Shown here in pieces: positions 53,366-63,566 of a stretch of DNA of 64,000 bases. Location of the stretch: positions 34,362 to 98,361 of the forward strand of contig WHUX01000196.1 of assembly GCA_015179025.1 (NCBI GenBank). Direction: 5' to 3'. A program made the translations under genes and the position numbers. Every line of letters begins with the position of its first letter. The stretch's first letter is position 1. Source of the stretch: Terfezia claveryi. Its lineage: Eukaryota; Ascomycota; Pezizomycetes; Pezizales; Pezizaceae. The notes beneath the pieces are model-generated. The model saw only the letters and a list, made by a program, of their open reading frames with translations, was not told the DNA's origin and ran no database searches.

Positions 53366-54522
53366 AGTAATAAAGTGATTAGTCTAACTTTGGAAGATGA
53401 GTAAGAGTTTGTGTACTTTTCTGAGATCTATTTATATAAAAATCTAAAGCAGCCTAAGCTGTACTAAACTCAACTGGACTAATTATGCCTTGTCTATATA
53501 AGCCCAAGTATATTTTAGTCCATCTAAGTTTGTCTAACCTATTTGAGTCTACTAGACTAAATCTAAAGCTACCTAAACTTATCTATATAAATTATATAGA
53601 TACTCAGTATTTTTAACCTTTTCTAATAAATTCTAGGCTAGTTTAGGTATACTATAGCAATATTAAACTTTAATAAGCTAATATATATTTGCTTAAAGCT
53701 ACTTAAGATATCTTAAACTAGTATAAACTCTAGTAAATTACTATTAGATTACTTCAAGTCAGTTGAGTATATTAGAGAATACTAATACATATCAGAATTA
53801 CTCTAATCTCACTAGCATTTATTTTTAGCTATTATATAATAGTAACTCAGAGTTAGCTTCTATAGGTCTAAATTACTTTAGTATATTTAAGAAGTAGTAC
53901 CTCTAGAAGTAATTTTAAACTTTAATTAGAATAAGTTATCTAAGTTAGCTTAAGCTAGCTTAACTTAGTATATATGCCTATATCTATTTTAATATACTAA
54001 ATATTATCTTTTTTACTACTTTATATAATTATGGACCTTCAAATGAATTGTCTAAACTTAGGTAGATTCAGGTAAGTCTATGTTAGCCTATCTGAGTCTA
54101 AATTAGATATATATAGGGCTATATAGGATAGTATAAGGTCAAGCTAGTAAAAAGAAGTTTAAGTAAAGATTTAGTAGTATTATATATAATTTAGAAGTTG
54201 TACTAATTATATTATTAAAGTTTAATATTGTTATAGTATGTCTAGTCTAGCCTATAATTTATTAGATAAGGTCAAAAATACCTAGTATCTATATAATTTA
54301 TATAGATAAGTTTAGATAACTTTAGATTTAGTCTAGTAGAATTAAATAGGTTAGATAAACTTAAGTGGATTGAGATAGACTTAAGCTTATACAGGCAAAA
54401 GATAATTAGTCTAGCTGAGTTTAGTATAGCTTAGGCTACTTCAAATTTTTATATAAATAGATCTTAGAAAAATGTATAAACTCTTACTTACCTTTCAAAG
54501 TTAGACTAATTACTTTATTACT
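53366..54522. repeat. AT-rich fold-back with ~320-bp arms
   Basis: The left arm (53366-about 53685) and right arm (about 54195-54522) are inverse copies with many transitions, e.g. 'agtaataaagtgattagtct' against 'agactaattactttattact' and 'caatattaaactttaataa' against its inverse near 54207-54230. The sequence is very poor in C and G, and is full of ctaa/ttag words. No ORF of note. It could be an old transposon with long TIRs; heavy C-to-T change of the RIP type is a possible but untested cause. Confidence 0.8.
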
Positions 54523-55269
54523 ATTTGTTACAGGCAAGCTATAACTATAGAAATACTTTAAAGAATAGATAGAAAGTTGTAAAGTGAAGTATAAATATAC
54601 TTATAACTCAAGTGTATTATAAACTTGATAAGAGTAAAGCTATATAAAACTTAGAATACTACTTAGGTTTTATTATATTAACTATATAAAAGTAGTAGGT
54701 TATATAGAAGCTTAGATCTAATAATGAGTAATCAAATCTAAATAGTGCTTCCTATAATAGCTTAGTAGCTTTAATATTAAATTGTTACTTAATTAGGAAA
54801 TTGCTTCCCAACTAAGAATACTATAGTCTGATATATATTGATTAGACAGCCTGAACTTTAATATATTACAGTTAGGCTAATATATAGGAGCTGAAAACTT
54901 AATACAACCAATAATAATATATGAATATTGAATATAAGAACTTAATAGAACTATATAGAAAAAAGTATATATGTTCTGGTCTGTTCTGGGATCCGGGCTA
55001 TACTGGTATAGCCTGGTTCATACCGGTATGGACTGGATATTATAATGGACTAGGCTGTTATAGGATTAAATTGTTCAATGTCACGGATAGCAACAAGGAT
55101 TTATCACAATACCACAGTAGTCATAGTGATATTAAAAGTACTAAATAGGAATATATCTAATATAAAGGTAATTTTGTAGCAATATTTGGTCAAAGAACAT
55201 CGGAGATGCCTATTGTCATACTGGATCAGAGCTATACCCATGTACAAATTCAATATAAGAGCTAGCAGG
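54523..55269. other. AT-rich stretch without a gene
   Basis: Continues the composition of the fold-back until about 54970, then returns to normal base content. A 75-codon frame (54921-55148) has repeated 'gctatactggtatagcctgg'-like palindromes and no domain. Confidence 0.35.
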
Positions 55270-55445
55270 ATATTAAGCAAGTGGGGGATTGAGTAAGTGA
55301 ATATGAGGATTGAGCAAGTAGGGGATTAAGCAAGTGGGTATAGGGATTAAGCAAGCGGGGGATTGAATAAGTGAGGGATTGAGTAAGTGGAAGATTAGGC
55401 AAGCGGGAGATTGGGCAAGTAGAAGATTGAGCAAGCAGGAGATGG
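55270..55445 (+). repeat. ~17-bp tandem repeat
   Basis: About ten degenerate units of 'gggggattgagcaagtg'. Confidence 0.9.
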
Positions 55446-55626
55446 CAGAGCTTTTCCACCTCTAGCATGCAGCTCGAACATTACTTAAGAATGGGGCAAT
55501 TCTAAAATGCCCCCATTGTTAAGTAATGTATACGGCAGGGCAATCCCACCCGCGCTAAAATAACTTCTTGGCACACATTATGTCTTCAGGCTGGGTGGCG
55601 AAGACTGTTCGTATGCGCAAACTTTA

Positions 55627-55775
55627 GTCTTCCGTGCTGATAATAAAGACTACTACGTGCCGTGCAATATTTGTCTTCCGTGTTGATAATGAAGACTGCT
55701 ACGTGCCGTGCAATATTTGTCTTCCGTCTTGATAATGAAGACTACTACGTGCCGTGCAATATTTGTCTTCAAGCT
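55627..55775 (+). repeat. 46-bp tandem repeat with internal hairpin
   Basis: Three and a half copies of a unit starting GTCTTCCGTGTTGATAATGA + AGAC and ending 'gtgccgtgcaatattt'. GTCTTC and GAAGAC in each unit are inverse to each other. Confidence 0.9.
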
Positions 55776-56476
55776 GGAAATGTAGACTACCTCGCTCATT
55801 TAATAATATCATGATTATTTCACCTTCCACTCCGTGCTTGAAGATTTCATGTCACATGCTCGATTTGAGCACTGCTGTCACCATGACATGATGGCTTCAA
55901 CTCTACAATTGCGATTGAAGATGCTGACCGCCGTCTTCTTCTCTATAGTCAATACTGCCTCCATTGCGTTTCTACTCCAATTGCGAAATTAAGACCAGGT
56001 GATTAAGACAATCTGCATTGTTCTCCCACCGCCCTGAGCTCGGTGCCCTTGACAAGTCAAGTAACTACCATATACATCTCGGCCTGTTTACTCCATATGA
56101 ATTGATATGACTGTCAATGAATGTGTAATGTAATGTAATTTCAAGGGGCCCAACAAATCCACTCGAAAGATATCGAGTGATGTTATATGCACTGATATGT
56201 ATGACCTGAATTATTGGTAGGGTATGATATGATGCTATATGTGTTCATATGACGGCATATTCCTACCTGGTTTTTTAGTGAACTACACATGGCATGGTTG
56301 CATATGTGTGCGAATTATTTTGCTTAGGTGGGTTGCTGACTGTTTATTTCTTCTTCTCCTTCACCCAAACTTAGTATCCACATAGTATACACACATCCCT
56401 ACACCACCCTGCCCTATATATCTCTATCACCGTGATCTCTTTATACAACGCAACGATCGAATACCAATCACTAAAT
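55776..56476. other. 5' flank of the zinc-finger gene
   Basis: No gene seen. It ends in 'ccctatatatctctatcac' about 60 bp before the ATG of the following gene, a possible TATA-like element. Confidence 0.35.
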
Positions 56477-57704
56477 ATGGAATGCCCAGTGCCTGGTTGT
56501 ACCAAATCCTATAAAGGGAAGTCGGCAAATAGCAGCTTACAGCGACACCTGAAGGCATCACACAAAGACTATGTACTTCAGAGTAATGAACAACAGCCTG
56601 TACGAGACCTAAGACTGTACGTAAAGAAATCAATGCTCGGTATAAAGCCAAATACCCCCGCCGTGGACTCGCCTTGACCAGGATGAAGCAAATCAAAGGT
56701 TTGGCTGAGGAGCTTTTAGAGAAGGAAAACCTAGCTCGGAAGCCTCAAAGATTGCTTCCACCAGTACTGAACGCAATGGTTGATGAAAGAAATGTGTATT
56801 GGATCTTAGAGGAGAGATATGGTCTATTTGTAGGCAGGTTAAAAAGGATATATGATTGGAACCGGGCGGCAAAAGTATGTATAGAGCGCAATTGGCATAT
56901 ATCATTCTGGATTGTTAACAGAAGCTATATAGAAAGTCGCCCGATTCTCAAAGCAACCCATATTCGATGAGGAGGTTGGAGATGAATGGGAAGCATATTT
57001 GAGCTACAGCCTGCAGATCCTTGAATACCGAAGTCAAATGAAGGACTACCAGGCTTTAGAGGAAGCATTTGATTATAGACTTCGACTTTGGAAAGAAGAC
57101 TACACGGCCACCAGGACAACGTGAATTCAGGAGGAAGCCGAGATACTGTATAGACAGAAGTATGAGTCACAATACCAGGATGATTATGACTATGAAGCTG
57201 GGGATAATAGTACTACCGGTCCCAAGCATAGACCAAGCCTAGGCAAGAGCAACTATCCAGAACCTGACATTCTCTCAGAGGTTTTAGCTTGGCGGGTACA
57301 AGGTATTTTGCCAGAGTTGGGCCGGTTGATAGTGTCTGATGAATCTACACTTCTGCGTGCCGCAACTAGACTTGGGATTCTCAAAGCGAATGGGGGGGCA
57401 GAAGCTACTTTTACGAGTGAATGTTAGGCCCAAGGTATTATGGTCATGAAGGTTTGTCTTACCTGATGTTAATACAGGTATATTAACTATTGCTAACAGT
57501 TTAAAAGCCGAGGATACACTTCTAGAACTAGCCTTCCAGGTCCAGGAAAGGATCCCAAAGGCTCCAATAGAAACTACACTAGTAAGGTGGTTCCAATTTG
57601 TTGTAGTTCCGGAGTTACTGAATTTGTTGATTATGGAAGATCTCGAGATTGCATATGAGGAGGCAAATAAAGTGAGATTACAAAGTACAGTCGAAGAGTT
57701 GTGA
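56477..57704 (+). pseudogene. Orphan gene with N-terminal C2H2 zinc finger, decayed
   Basis: The ATG at 56477 opens MECPVPGCTKSYKGKSANSS and LQRHLKASH, a single C2H2 finger (C-x4-C ... H-x4-H). The coding text then changes frame: 56660-56940 reads LTRMKQIKGLAEELLEKENL and DERNVYWILEERYGLFVGRL; after a one-base shift near 56945, PIFDEEVGDEWEAYLSYSLQ and YQALEEAFDYRLRLWKEDY, with a stop near 57122. Finally 57467-57704 reads GILTIANSLKAEDTLLELAF and VVPELLNLLIMEDLEIAYEE. The parts look like one ~390-residue charged helical protein broken by at least one indel and two stops. The family is unknown to me; a DNA-binding role would follow from the finger only. Confidence 0.4.
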
Positions 57705-57835
57705 GGAACCTGAGCAGGAGAGTGATTGTAGTTAGTATGCACCAGCGATGGTTGCATATGGGTGGGAAGTTCTTGTAGTGGTAGCTCTCCTCCTACCTTA
57801 GTTAATAGTTATGTATACCTAGTTGCGTACGGGTT

Positions 57836-57950
57836 TGGCAGATTAAGTTGCCTCGCCATTGAATCCACCCGGGTTTCCGGGTGGCTCCTCATGGCCCCCC
57901 TGATAGGGCCGCATTGGAGTAACAAGTATATAAAAAAAAAAAGATTGCAG
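57836..57950 (-). repeat. Dispersed hairpin/PPxNPGGF motif, copy 4, with A-run
   Basis: Hairpin CCACCCGGGTTTCCGGGTGG within 'ggcagattaagttgc…gaatccacccgggtttccgg'. Read on the minus strand it encodes GGHEEPPGNPGGF. An A-run of 12 lies about 40 bp further on the plus strand, which leaves a retroposed (SINE-like) origin open. Confidence 0.55.
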
Positions 57951-58202
57951 TGGTACCTAGCTCGAGAAATGTAAATCGCTTATCGTGTTGCTACTATAAG
58001 GTTGTTTGTTAATGATAGGGAGCCAAGCATTCATTAAATCTTGATTGTGCACTTATGTTTGTGTATGTCCTCCTATGTAGTTTGGTTATGTTTAATAATC
58101 ACCGCTGCCTTTTCAACATTCTATAACAACCACATATTCCATCAGGCGAGGCCCTCGATAACTCACCTATACCCACAGACACCCTTCAGTAAATCAATTA
58201 GA

Positions 58203-59312
58203 ATGTCTAATGTTGAAGAAGTGGAAGGTGATGAGTTTGAAATCAAAAGCAAAGAGATTGTGGAAACCTTCGTTCAAGGAATTCGGGGTTTATGTACTGA
58301 ACAAGGAAAGGACTTCAGATATACAATGAATGATATCGTGAAGGGCCTACCTACTATAGCTATGAGAACCAGGACATATAAGCCAAATGCCTGGAACATA
58401 AGCCTGCGAGTGGCCGCAAAGGAGATGCCGGCCGAATTGAAGAAAGGTGGTAAAGAGCTACGAGGCCAACTGGCCAGGTATGCTAAGGAGCATGTATACA
58501 CTGCGGAAAGAAAAGAGGAACTCGATGACATGGTTGAAGCGGAGAAGCAAGATCTTGTTTATGGGGTTAAAATTGTCACAGACCCAGTAGTGAAGGCACG
58601 GGAAAAAGGCCTTGAAAGCATTGTCCAACTCGGTAAGTAACTAGCCAATCGCAAAGCCAATCCGAAAGGGTACTGGTAGATAGAGCACTCTTAACTAACC
58701 TATATCTTACAGTGTAATTATGCTCAGGAGTTAGGGATTCATATAATCTTAATGGCAGTGCATATTGCAACTGAGGGGCTTGCGGAGAAGTTTGCCGTCC
58801 TCCAGGACGTCAAAAAGGTTGGTATTCCGCAGTTTGAGCTGCTCATTCGCTGGTGGAATGATTGAAGAGGAAGCCAGGGAGGCTGTAGCTCAAAAAGCAG
58901 TTAAAAGTAGAGACCAAGCAAGGAAAGAATGTACTAATGCTTTACTGAAGGCAATAAGTGAGTTAGTCCTGTAATTCTCCCAGTCTCTAATACCTTTAAC
59001 TTACACTACTTCAATCAAGACGAACAGATAAAACGCCCAAATAAACCGATGAAGTCAGTTCCACGCCAGTCAGGTATGTTTCTAGAGAGCCTAAAGAATG
59101 CTGGGCTGAGAGTGTCATGGCCGAAGGAATGGGGGGATCAATAACAGATGGAGAAGGTTGTTCAATCACAGGATGCTGAGAATATCCGAGCAATCTTGAA
59201 GGCTTTGGCAGAGAAGCAGCTACAATTCAGTGAAGGCGAGAGTGATGATGTCAATATGGAAGAGCAGGATGTGGACAGTTGGGATGTGGAAGGCCAGGAA
59301 GGTGAAGAATAG
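58203..59312 (+). CDS. Orphan charged helical protein, exon chain uncertain
   Basis: The first exon (58203-58632) starts MSNVEEVEGDEFEIKSKEIV and reads about 143 codons (WNISLRVAAKEMPAELKKGG; ARYAKEHVYTAERKEELDDM) to a perfect donor (ctcg|gtaagt). An acceptor (ttacag) with a branch-like ctaac follows 80 bp later, but joining the two gives an immediate stop; without one G at the junction the next exon would continue CNYAQELGIHIILMAVHIAT and KVGIPQFELLIRWWN. Further coding-like pieces follow in other frames: MIEEEAREAVAQKAVKSRDQ (about 58858) and NIRAILKALAEKQLQFSEGE to an acidic C-terminus ending at 59312. Either a short 145-residue protein or a longer gene recently broken. No family recognised. 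Confidence 0.45.
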
Positions 59313-59399
59313 GCCAATAGCTTGTTGTGAGCTAATAGATTGTCGTTGTGTGGTTCATATATGAGTTTGATACTTAATATGTGCCAAGAAACAATTATT

Positions 59400-59660
59400 C
59401 TTTCTTACATAACCGTCAAAAACAAAAAAAAAAAAGCCACCCTATACGGGTATTACAAAGAAATCAAACAAACCCTATGCAATCGAAAAAAAAAAAAAAA
59501 AATAAACAAAGCCACCCATTGCAACTACCTATTTAAAAGAAATAAAACAAAACAAGAAAAGAAAAAAGAATAAAAAAGAATAACAAAATAAAACAAAGAC
59601 ACCCCACGTCTCACTATGAAAAAGAAAAAAAAGAATAACAAAACACCCCACGTATTACCC
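59400..59660 (+). repeat. A-rich degenerate tandem repeat
   Basis: Several copies of 'aacaaagccaccc(a/c)…' separated by runs of A (up to 17) and 'gaaaaaaaagaataacaaaa'-like phrases. The 77-codon frame through it is lysine-rich by composition only. Confidence 0.8.
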
Positions 59661-60056
59661 ATGAAAGAAAAGCAAATACAGAGCTAGAACTTCATTTGAT
59701 CTAGTTGTGATTGAAGGTCCTGAACCTCCCTCTCAAAATGTGCCCATATCTACGCTTTTTGGTCTGGGAATTCTTTGATGGTTTCTGAGATTTATTATGC
59801 CGATTCACCCAATTCTGCAACATTTCCAGCGTAAAGACTTCGGTCAATTTGGAATTTTGCACGGGGCTTTAGCTTCATTAGCTTAGTGATTATGAAGGAT
59901 TAGCTAGGGAATCTCTGATAGATCCAATGAGGGCAGAGACCATGGCATAGGAAGACTTCTTCGGGCATCTCGTCAATAAACATGCCAATCTCATGGCCAG
60001 GTCCCTAATTGCACCGGGCCTAGCTCTGGGACCACCGGGCCTAGATCTGGAAGAGC

Positions 60057-60504
60057 TTAGCCATGGTGTAGTTGGTCAACACCAAGAGGAGTTGCCGACC
60101 CCAATGGTTCTGAGTCTGGAGATGCTGGTATTACTGCCTCAGGCTCATTTGGTATATTGAGTTCTTCTTCGGCAATCATATCAAGAATTCCCTGTTGCAG
60201 TTCTTGTCGAGGGGCAGGTATGCGGCTATCAATCGCATCCTAAAATAAGTATATTATATTAGTCTTTCTATCCAAAAGTATAGATTTACTCGAGAGAGAT
60301 CATGCACAAAACCTTTATACGTTGATCACTCCAAGGCCTGAGTCGGCTTCTTAGACGATCAAATTCTTCTTTAGTTAGACTGGTCAGACTACCATCGCGT
60401 TCCTGGATGGTATCTGCAGCCTCCTGCACAATCTTGCTCCGAATGAGGTTCATAGGAACCCCCATTAAGTTTCGAGCCATTGTGCTAGAACCAGAATATG
60501 ACAT
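60057..60504 (-). CDS. Orphan two-exon gene, 124 aa
   Basis: Exon 1 (60504-60313) starts MSYSGSSTMARNLMGVPMNL and reads helical, charged sequence (EAADTIQERDGSLTSLTKEE) to a donor aag|gttttg. A 73-bp intron ends in 'ttattttag'. Exon 2 (60239-60057) continues in phase DAIDSRIPAPRQELQQGILD, then an acidic, proline-rich tail to TAA. Exact phase and a normal fungal intron length support a real gene. The product is not recognised. It is divergent from the gene at 60983 with about 480 bp between them. Confidence 0.5.
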
Positions 60505-60982
60505 TATTGTAATGTTGGCTAGTAGAGTGTAAGTGAGTGTGTCGGTGAAGTGACTGTGATGAGGTTGGTTTGAGTAGAGTAGAGTGGAGGCGTTACGGCA
60601 TGATGTTTTGGTAACTTACTATGGGATTTGGAGTCATATGAATATGAATGACAACACATGGAATTTCCACAAGGTTCTTGCAAGTCTGGCTTGCACTAGC
60701 CCCTTAGTAGGTGCTGATAAGAACCCGATATCAAACTTCTGGCTTTGGTGGTTTGTTTTCACCATACCACACCCACAACCCTACAACCAAAGCCCAACCC
60801 ACAACCAGAACAGACTCACCCAACCTACTGGTACCAGTGCTTCATCCTCCAATTTGTCCCACTACCGTGCATCAACCCCGCATTCACCCACCACATCTAC
60901 AACGATCCCCCCAATCTCTCAGTCACTGAAAAGAAGAACATGTCTAAAGTAGGTGCTAATACAATGAAAAGTAAATTTGACT

Positions 60983-61598
60983 ATGAAACTAATAAGGGAG
61001 GTTGTACTTTCTGTTGAAAACGAAAGTGCAAGGCTAAAGGCGAGACAAAGAAAATACAAAAGAGGCTACGCATCGCAAATTGCAAATGAGCAAGACACTC
61101 CTGGAGCAACAGAGCCAACGGAGGAAGAAATGGGGAAGTGGATTCTAGCTCAAGAGCTTGGACGTGAGGTAAGGCATGAACCTAAGTTCTGACATAATAT
61201 GTCCTGACCTAGGAGCAGGTTTTTGCATTAGGGGATGATGAAGAAGCTATCCTGGTGCGTATGTCTATGACAATGGTTTGCGAGGAAGTAGGCCCAAAGA
61301 GCTATTTTTGGAACTCTTAAGCAAACTCAATGTCGAGATATGCCACAGTTTGAAGGTCGTATTCAGAAAATCAAGGTAAGTTACCGTGTTTCTATGCAGC
61401 ATTGCCGGTATCGTAGTAGGAAGCCTGCATAAAGTATTAACGGTAGAAGCTCGATAATAGAACCGAATCCAGAATGAAGCTCGAATTGCAAATCAGATGG
61501 AGAAAATGGTCAAAGTTGAGGCTCTACAGGACATGACAATCCGGATGAGGGCATGGCTTTCCTCAATAAAAAGAGGAAGGGAGGCGCAAATGCCCTGA
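60983..61598 (+). CDS. Orphan four-exon gene, ~139 aa, possible damaged C-terminus
   Basis: Exons 60983-61168, 61213-61254, 61322-61375 and 61461-61598 are separated by introns of 44, 67 and 85 bp with GT..AG borders, all in phase 0. The protein is helical and charged (SVENESARLKARQRKYKRGY; GATEPTEEEMGKWILAQELG; QMEKMVKVEALQDM) and has no recognised domain. After the 'LQDM' point a different frame stays open and coding-like for about 62 codons (NPDEGMAFLNKKRKGGANAL … SVDEGIDMLNSLKQQIASLD) to a stop near 61727, so a one-base indel or an unrecognised intron may have shortened the product. The start could also be the ATG at 60940 if a first intron exists. Confidence 0.45.
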
Positions 61599-61892
61599 TG
61601 AGCCAAGGTCTATTTTGTTGGGATTCTGTATCGGTTGATGAAGGCATTGATATGCTAAACTCGTTGAAGCAACAGATAGCCTCTTTGGATGGTGGTGAAG
61701 AGGCCCTTGTGGAGGCAGGGTTTCCTTAGTAGATATATAGGGCTTTTTTGCTTATAGTAGTTTCTTTTGTTTTTTGCAAAGCTAGTAATAGGGTATTAGC
61801 ACTACAAGCACGAGGGCATGAGGGATTACCACTACACATGGCGTATTAAGGAATCACTATGTCTGTTCAATAAAAGCATATGGGAAAAAAAA

Positions 61893-61969
61893 TTGCAGCG
61901 TCTTACAGAATCGAACTTGGGTACTAACAATTTACAAGTTAACAACTACCAACTAGGCCAAGCCACACT
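61893..61969 (-). tRNA. tRNA-like Pol III unit, possibly degenerate tRNA-Thr(TGT)
   Basis: On the minus strand a box A (TGGCCTAGTTGG, 61949-61960) and a box B (GTTCGATTC, 61908-61916) are at tRNA spacing, an anticodon-like loop CTTGTAA lies between, and a run of eight T follows the 3' end. The D, anticodon, T and acceptor stems pair poorly, so it is more likely a pseudo-tRNA or the head of a SINE than a working tRNA. Confidence 0.4.
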
Positions 61970-62593
61970 AAACAATTAATTTGTATTTAACTATTCTATA
62001 TATATATTATAATAAAGATATATACTATATACCTACCATATACATCTCTAATACTTGAAACAACAACAAGCAAGAGAATTGTTTACAATAAGAAGTCTAT
62101 AGCAGGCATTACTTAGATCTGATCCTGAAGTCTAAAAGATATAAACAATAGTAAGGTTGCTTTCTAAAGTTCAACTAACTTGAAGGTAAAAGTTATTTAC
62201 TTAAAAACTATGAATACTAGCTAAAATATCTACATACTATGCAATTTACCATCCATTAGTTTAAGGAATAGCAAATCAATTGTAAAACGAAAATTCTATT
62301 ACTTAACCAGACTACTATTACTTCAAGAACTGAGACTGCCCAGGCAAATCGTACAATTGGATATTAAAAATTACCATATTGGGACATGCCAAGACCGCAC
62401 CTACGTACAAGACCTAAACCCTTGATGCGGCCTCGGCATTCACCCACATGCATGCACCCTCCAAGCCACCACCACCGTGCACACCCCCATTCACGTCACA
62501 ACTTTTATCTAGTCTATGACCGATATATATAGTAAGGAGTGAGAGGGCCCTATTCCATCAACCATCTTGAGTATCGTTGATATACTAATAGGA
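61970..62593. other. Stretch without a gene
   Basis: AT-rich sequence followed by an ordinary-composition segment (about 62390-62590); nothing recognised. Confidence 0.35.
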
Positions 62594-63125
62594 CGATACA
62601 GCCTGTGTTTTTTCTATCACACACGTAGGAGGGTTACGTGTGTGATACAGCTGTGTTTTTCTATCACACTAGGACGGGTTACGTGTTGATACAGCTGTGT
62701 TTTTCTATCACACACGTAGGACGGGTTACGTGTGTGATACAGTCTGTGTTTTTCTATCACACACGTAGGACGGGTTACGTGTGTGATACAGTCTGTGTTT
62801 TTCTATCACACACGTAGGACGGGTTACGTGTGTGATACAGCCTGTGTTTTTCTATCACACAGTAGGACGGTTGTGTTGATACAGTCTGTGTTTTTCTATC
62901 ACACACGTAGGACGGGTTACGTGTGTGATACAGCTGTTTTTTCTATCACACAGTAGGACGGTTACTGTGTGTGATACAGTCTGTGTTTTTCTATCACACA
63001 CGTAGGACGGGTTACGTGTGTGATACAGTCTGTGTTTTTCTATCACACACGTAGGATGGGTTACGTGTGTGATACAGCCTGTGTTTTTTCTATCACACAC
63101 GTAGGACGGGTTACGTGTGCGATAC
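62594..63125. repeat. 49-bp tandem repeat, 11 copies, each unit a hairpin
   Basis: Unit: GATACAGTCTGTGTTTTTCT followed by ATCACACACGTA, a GGACGGGT loop, and TACGTGTGTGAT (which runs into the next GATACAG). The two 12-nt arms are exact inverses in most copies. Copies 2, 6 and 8 vary in the arms. Because 49 is not a multiple of 3, each strand cycles through all frames; open frames here are not genes. Confidence 0.95.
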
Positions 63126-63502
63126 GAAGTGTCTTTTGTTTTTGAAGAGGCAAAAAGGTTCTTCTGGCCAAGGCGTTTAAATCAAAAAGAATTGGGGTAA
63201 TTCTCGCGGAACCTTTCTAGAAATGTATGGAACGTCTCAACTGAAAAGTAGGCTGAGGGGACGCATCGAAAAGAAAAGACCATGAAAGGAAGGTGTTGGA
63301 AATAGTCAAGGACAGAAAGAAGTTCAGGGTAAGTGATGGAATGGAACTCGATTGTTTGTAGAATGTTCCTACAAGCAACCAGAACATCGCGAACAACGTG
63401 GAACATAAAAGGCAGAGTCACCCGGGCCCTCTAGAACCAAATGGGAGCTAGAAAGAATGAAGTGGATGATGCTAACTCACCCAAATTTGCCACACCCTTC
63501 AG

Positions 63503-63510
63503 TATAAATA
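63503..63510 (+). promoter_or_regulatory. TATA box
   Basis: TATAAATA 57 bp upstream of the ATG at 63567, with a pyrimidine-rich leader (cccccgatcccctccatctt) between, as expected of a strong fungal core promoter. Confidence 0.6.
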
Positions 63511-63566
63511 CCCCCGATCCCCTCCATCTTCCTTACAATATTCAAACACCATTTCTCCACACAACG

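Noticed and set aside
62855..63100. 81-codon frame with Cys/His pattern (CDRK, CVIEKH)
   Set aside because: Arises from the 49-bp tandem repeat cycling through frames; not a zinc-finger protein.
62594..63125. CRISPR-like array of regular repeats
   Set aside because: Units are contiguous 49-mers without unique spacers, in a eukaryotic context and without cas genes; it is a minisatellite.
63182..63421. 79-codon minus-strand frame rich in Phe/Leu
   Set aside because: Resembles an F-box-region fragment only vaguely; no ATG start and no flanking exons found.
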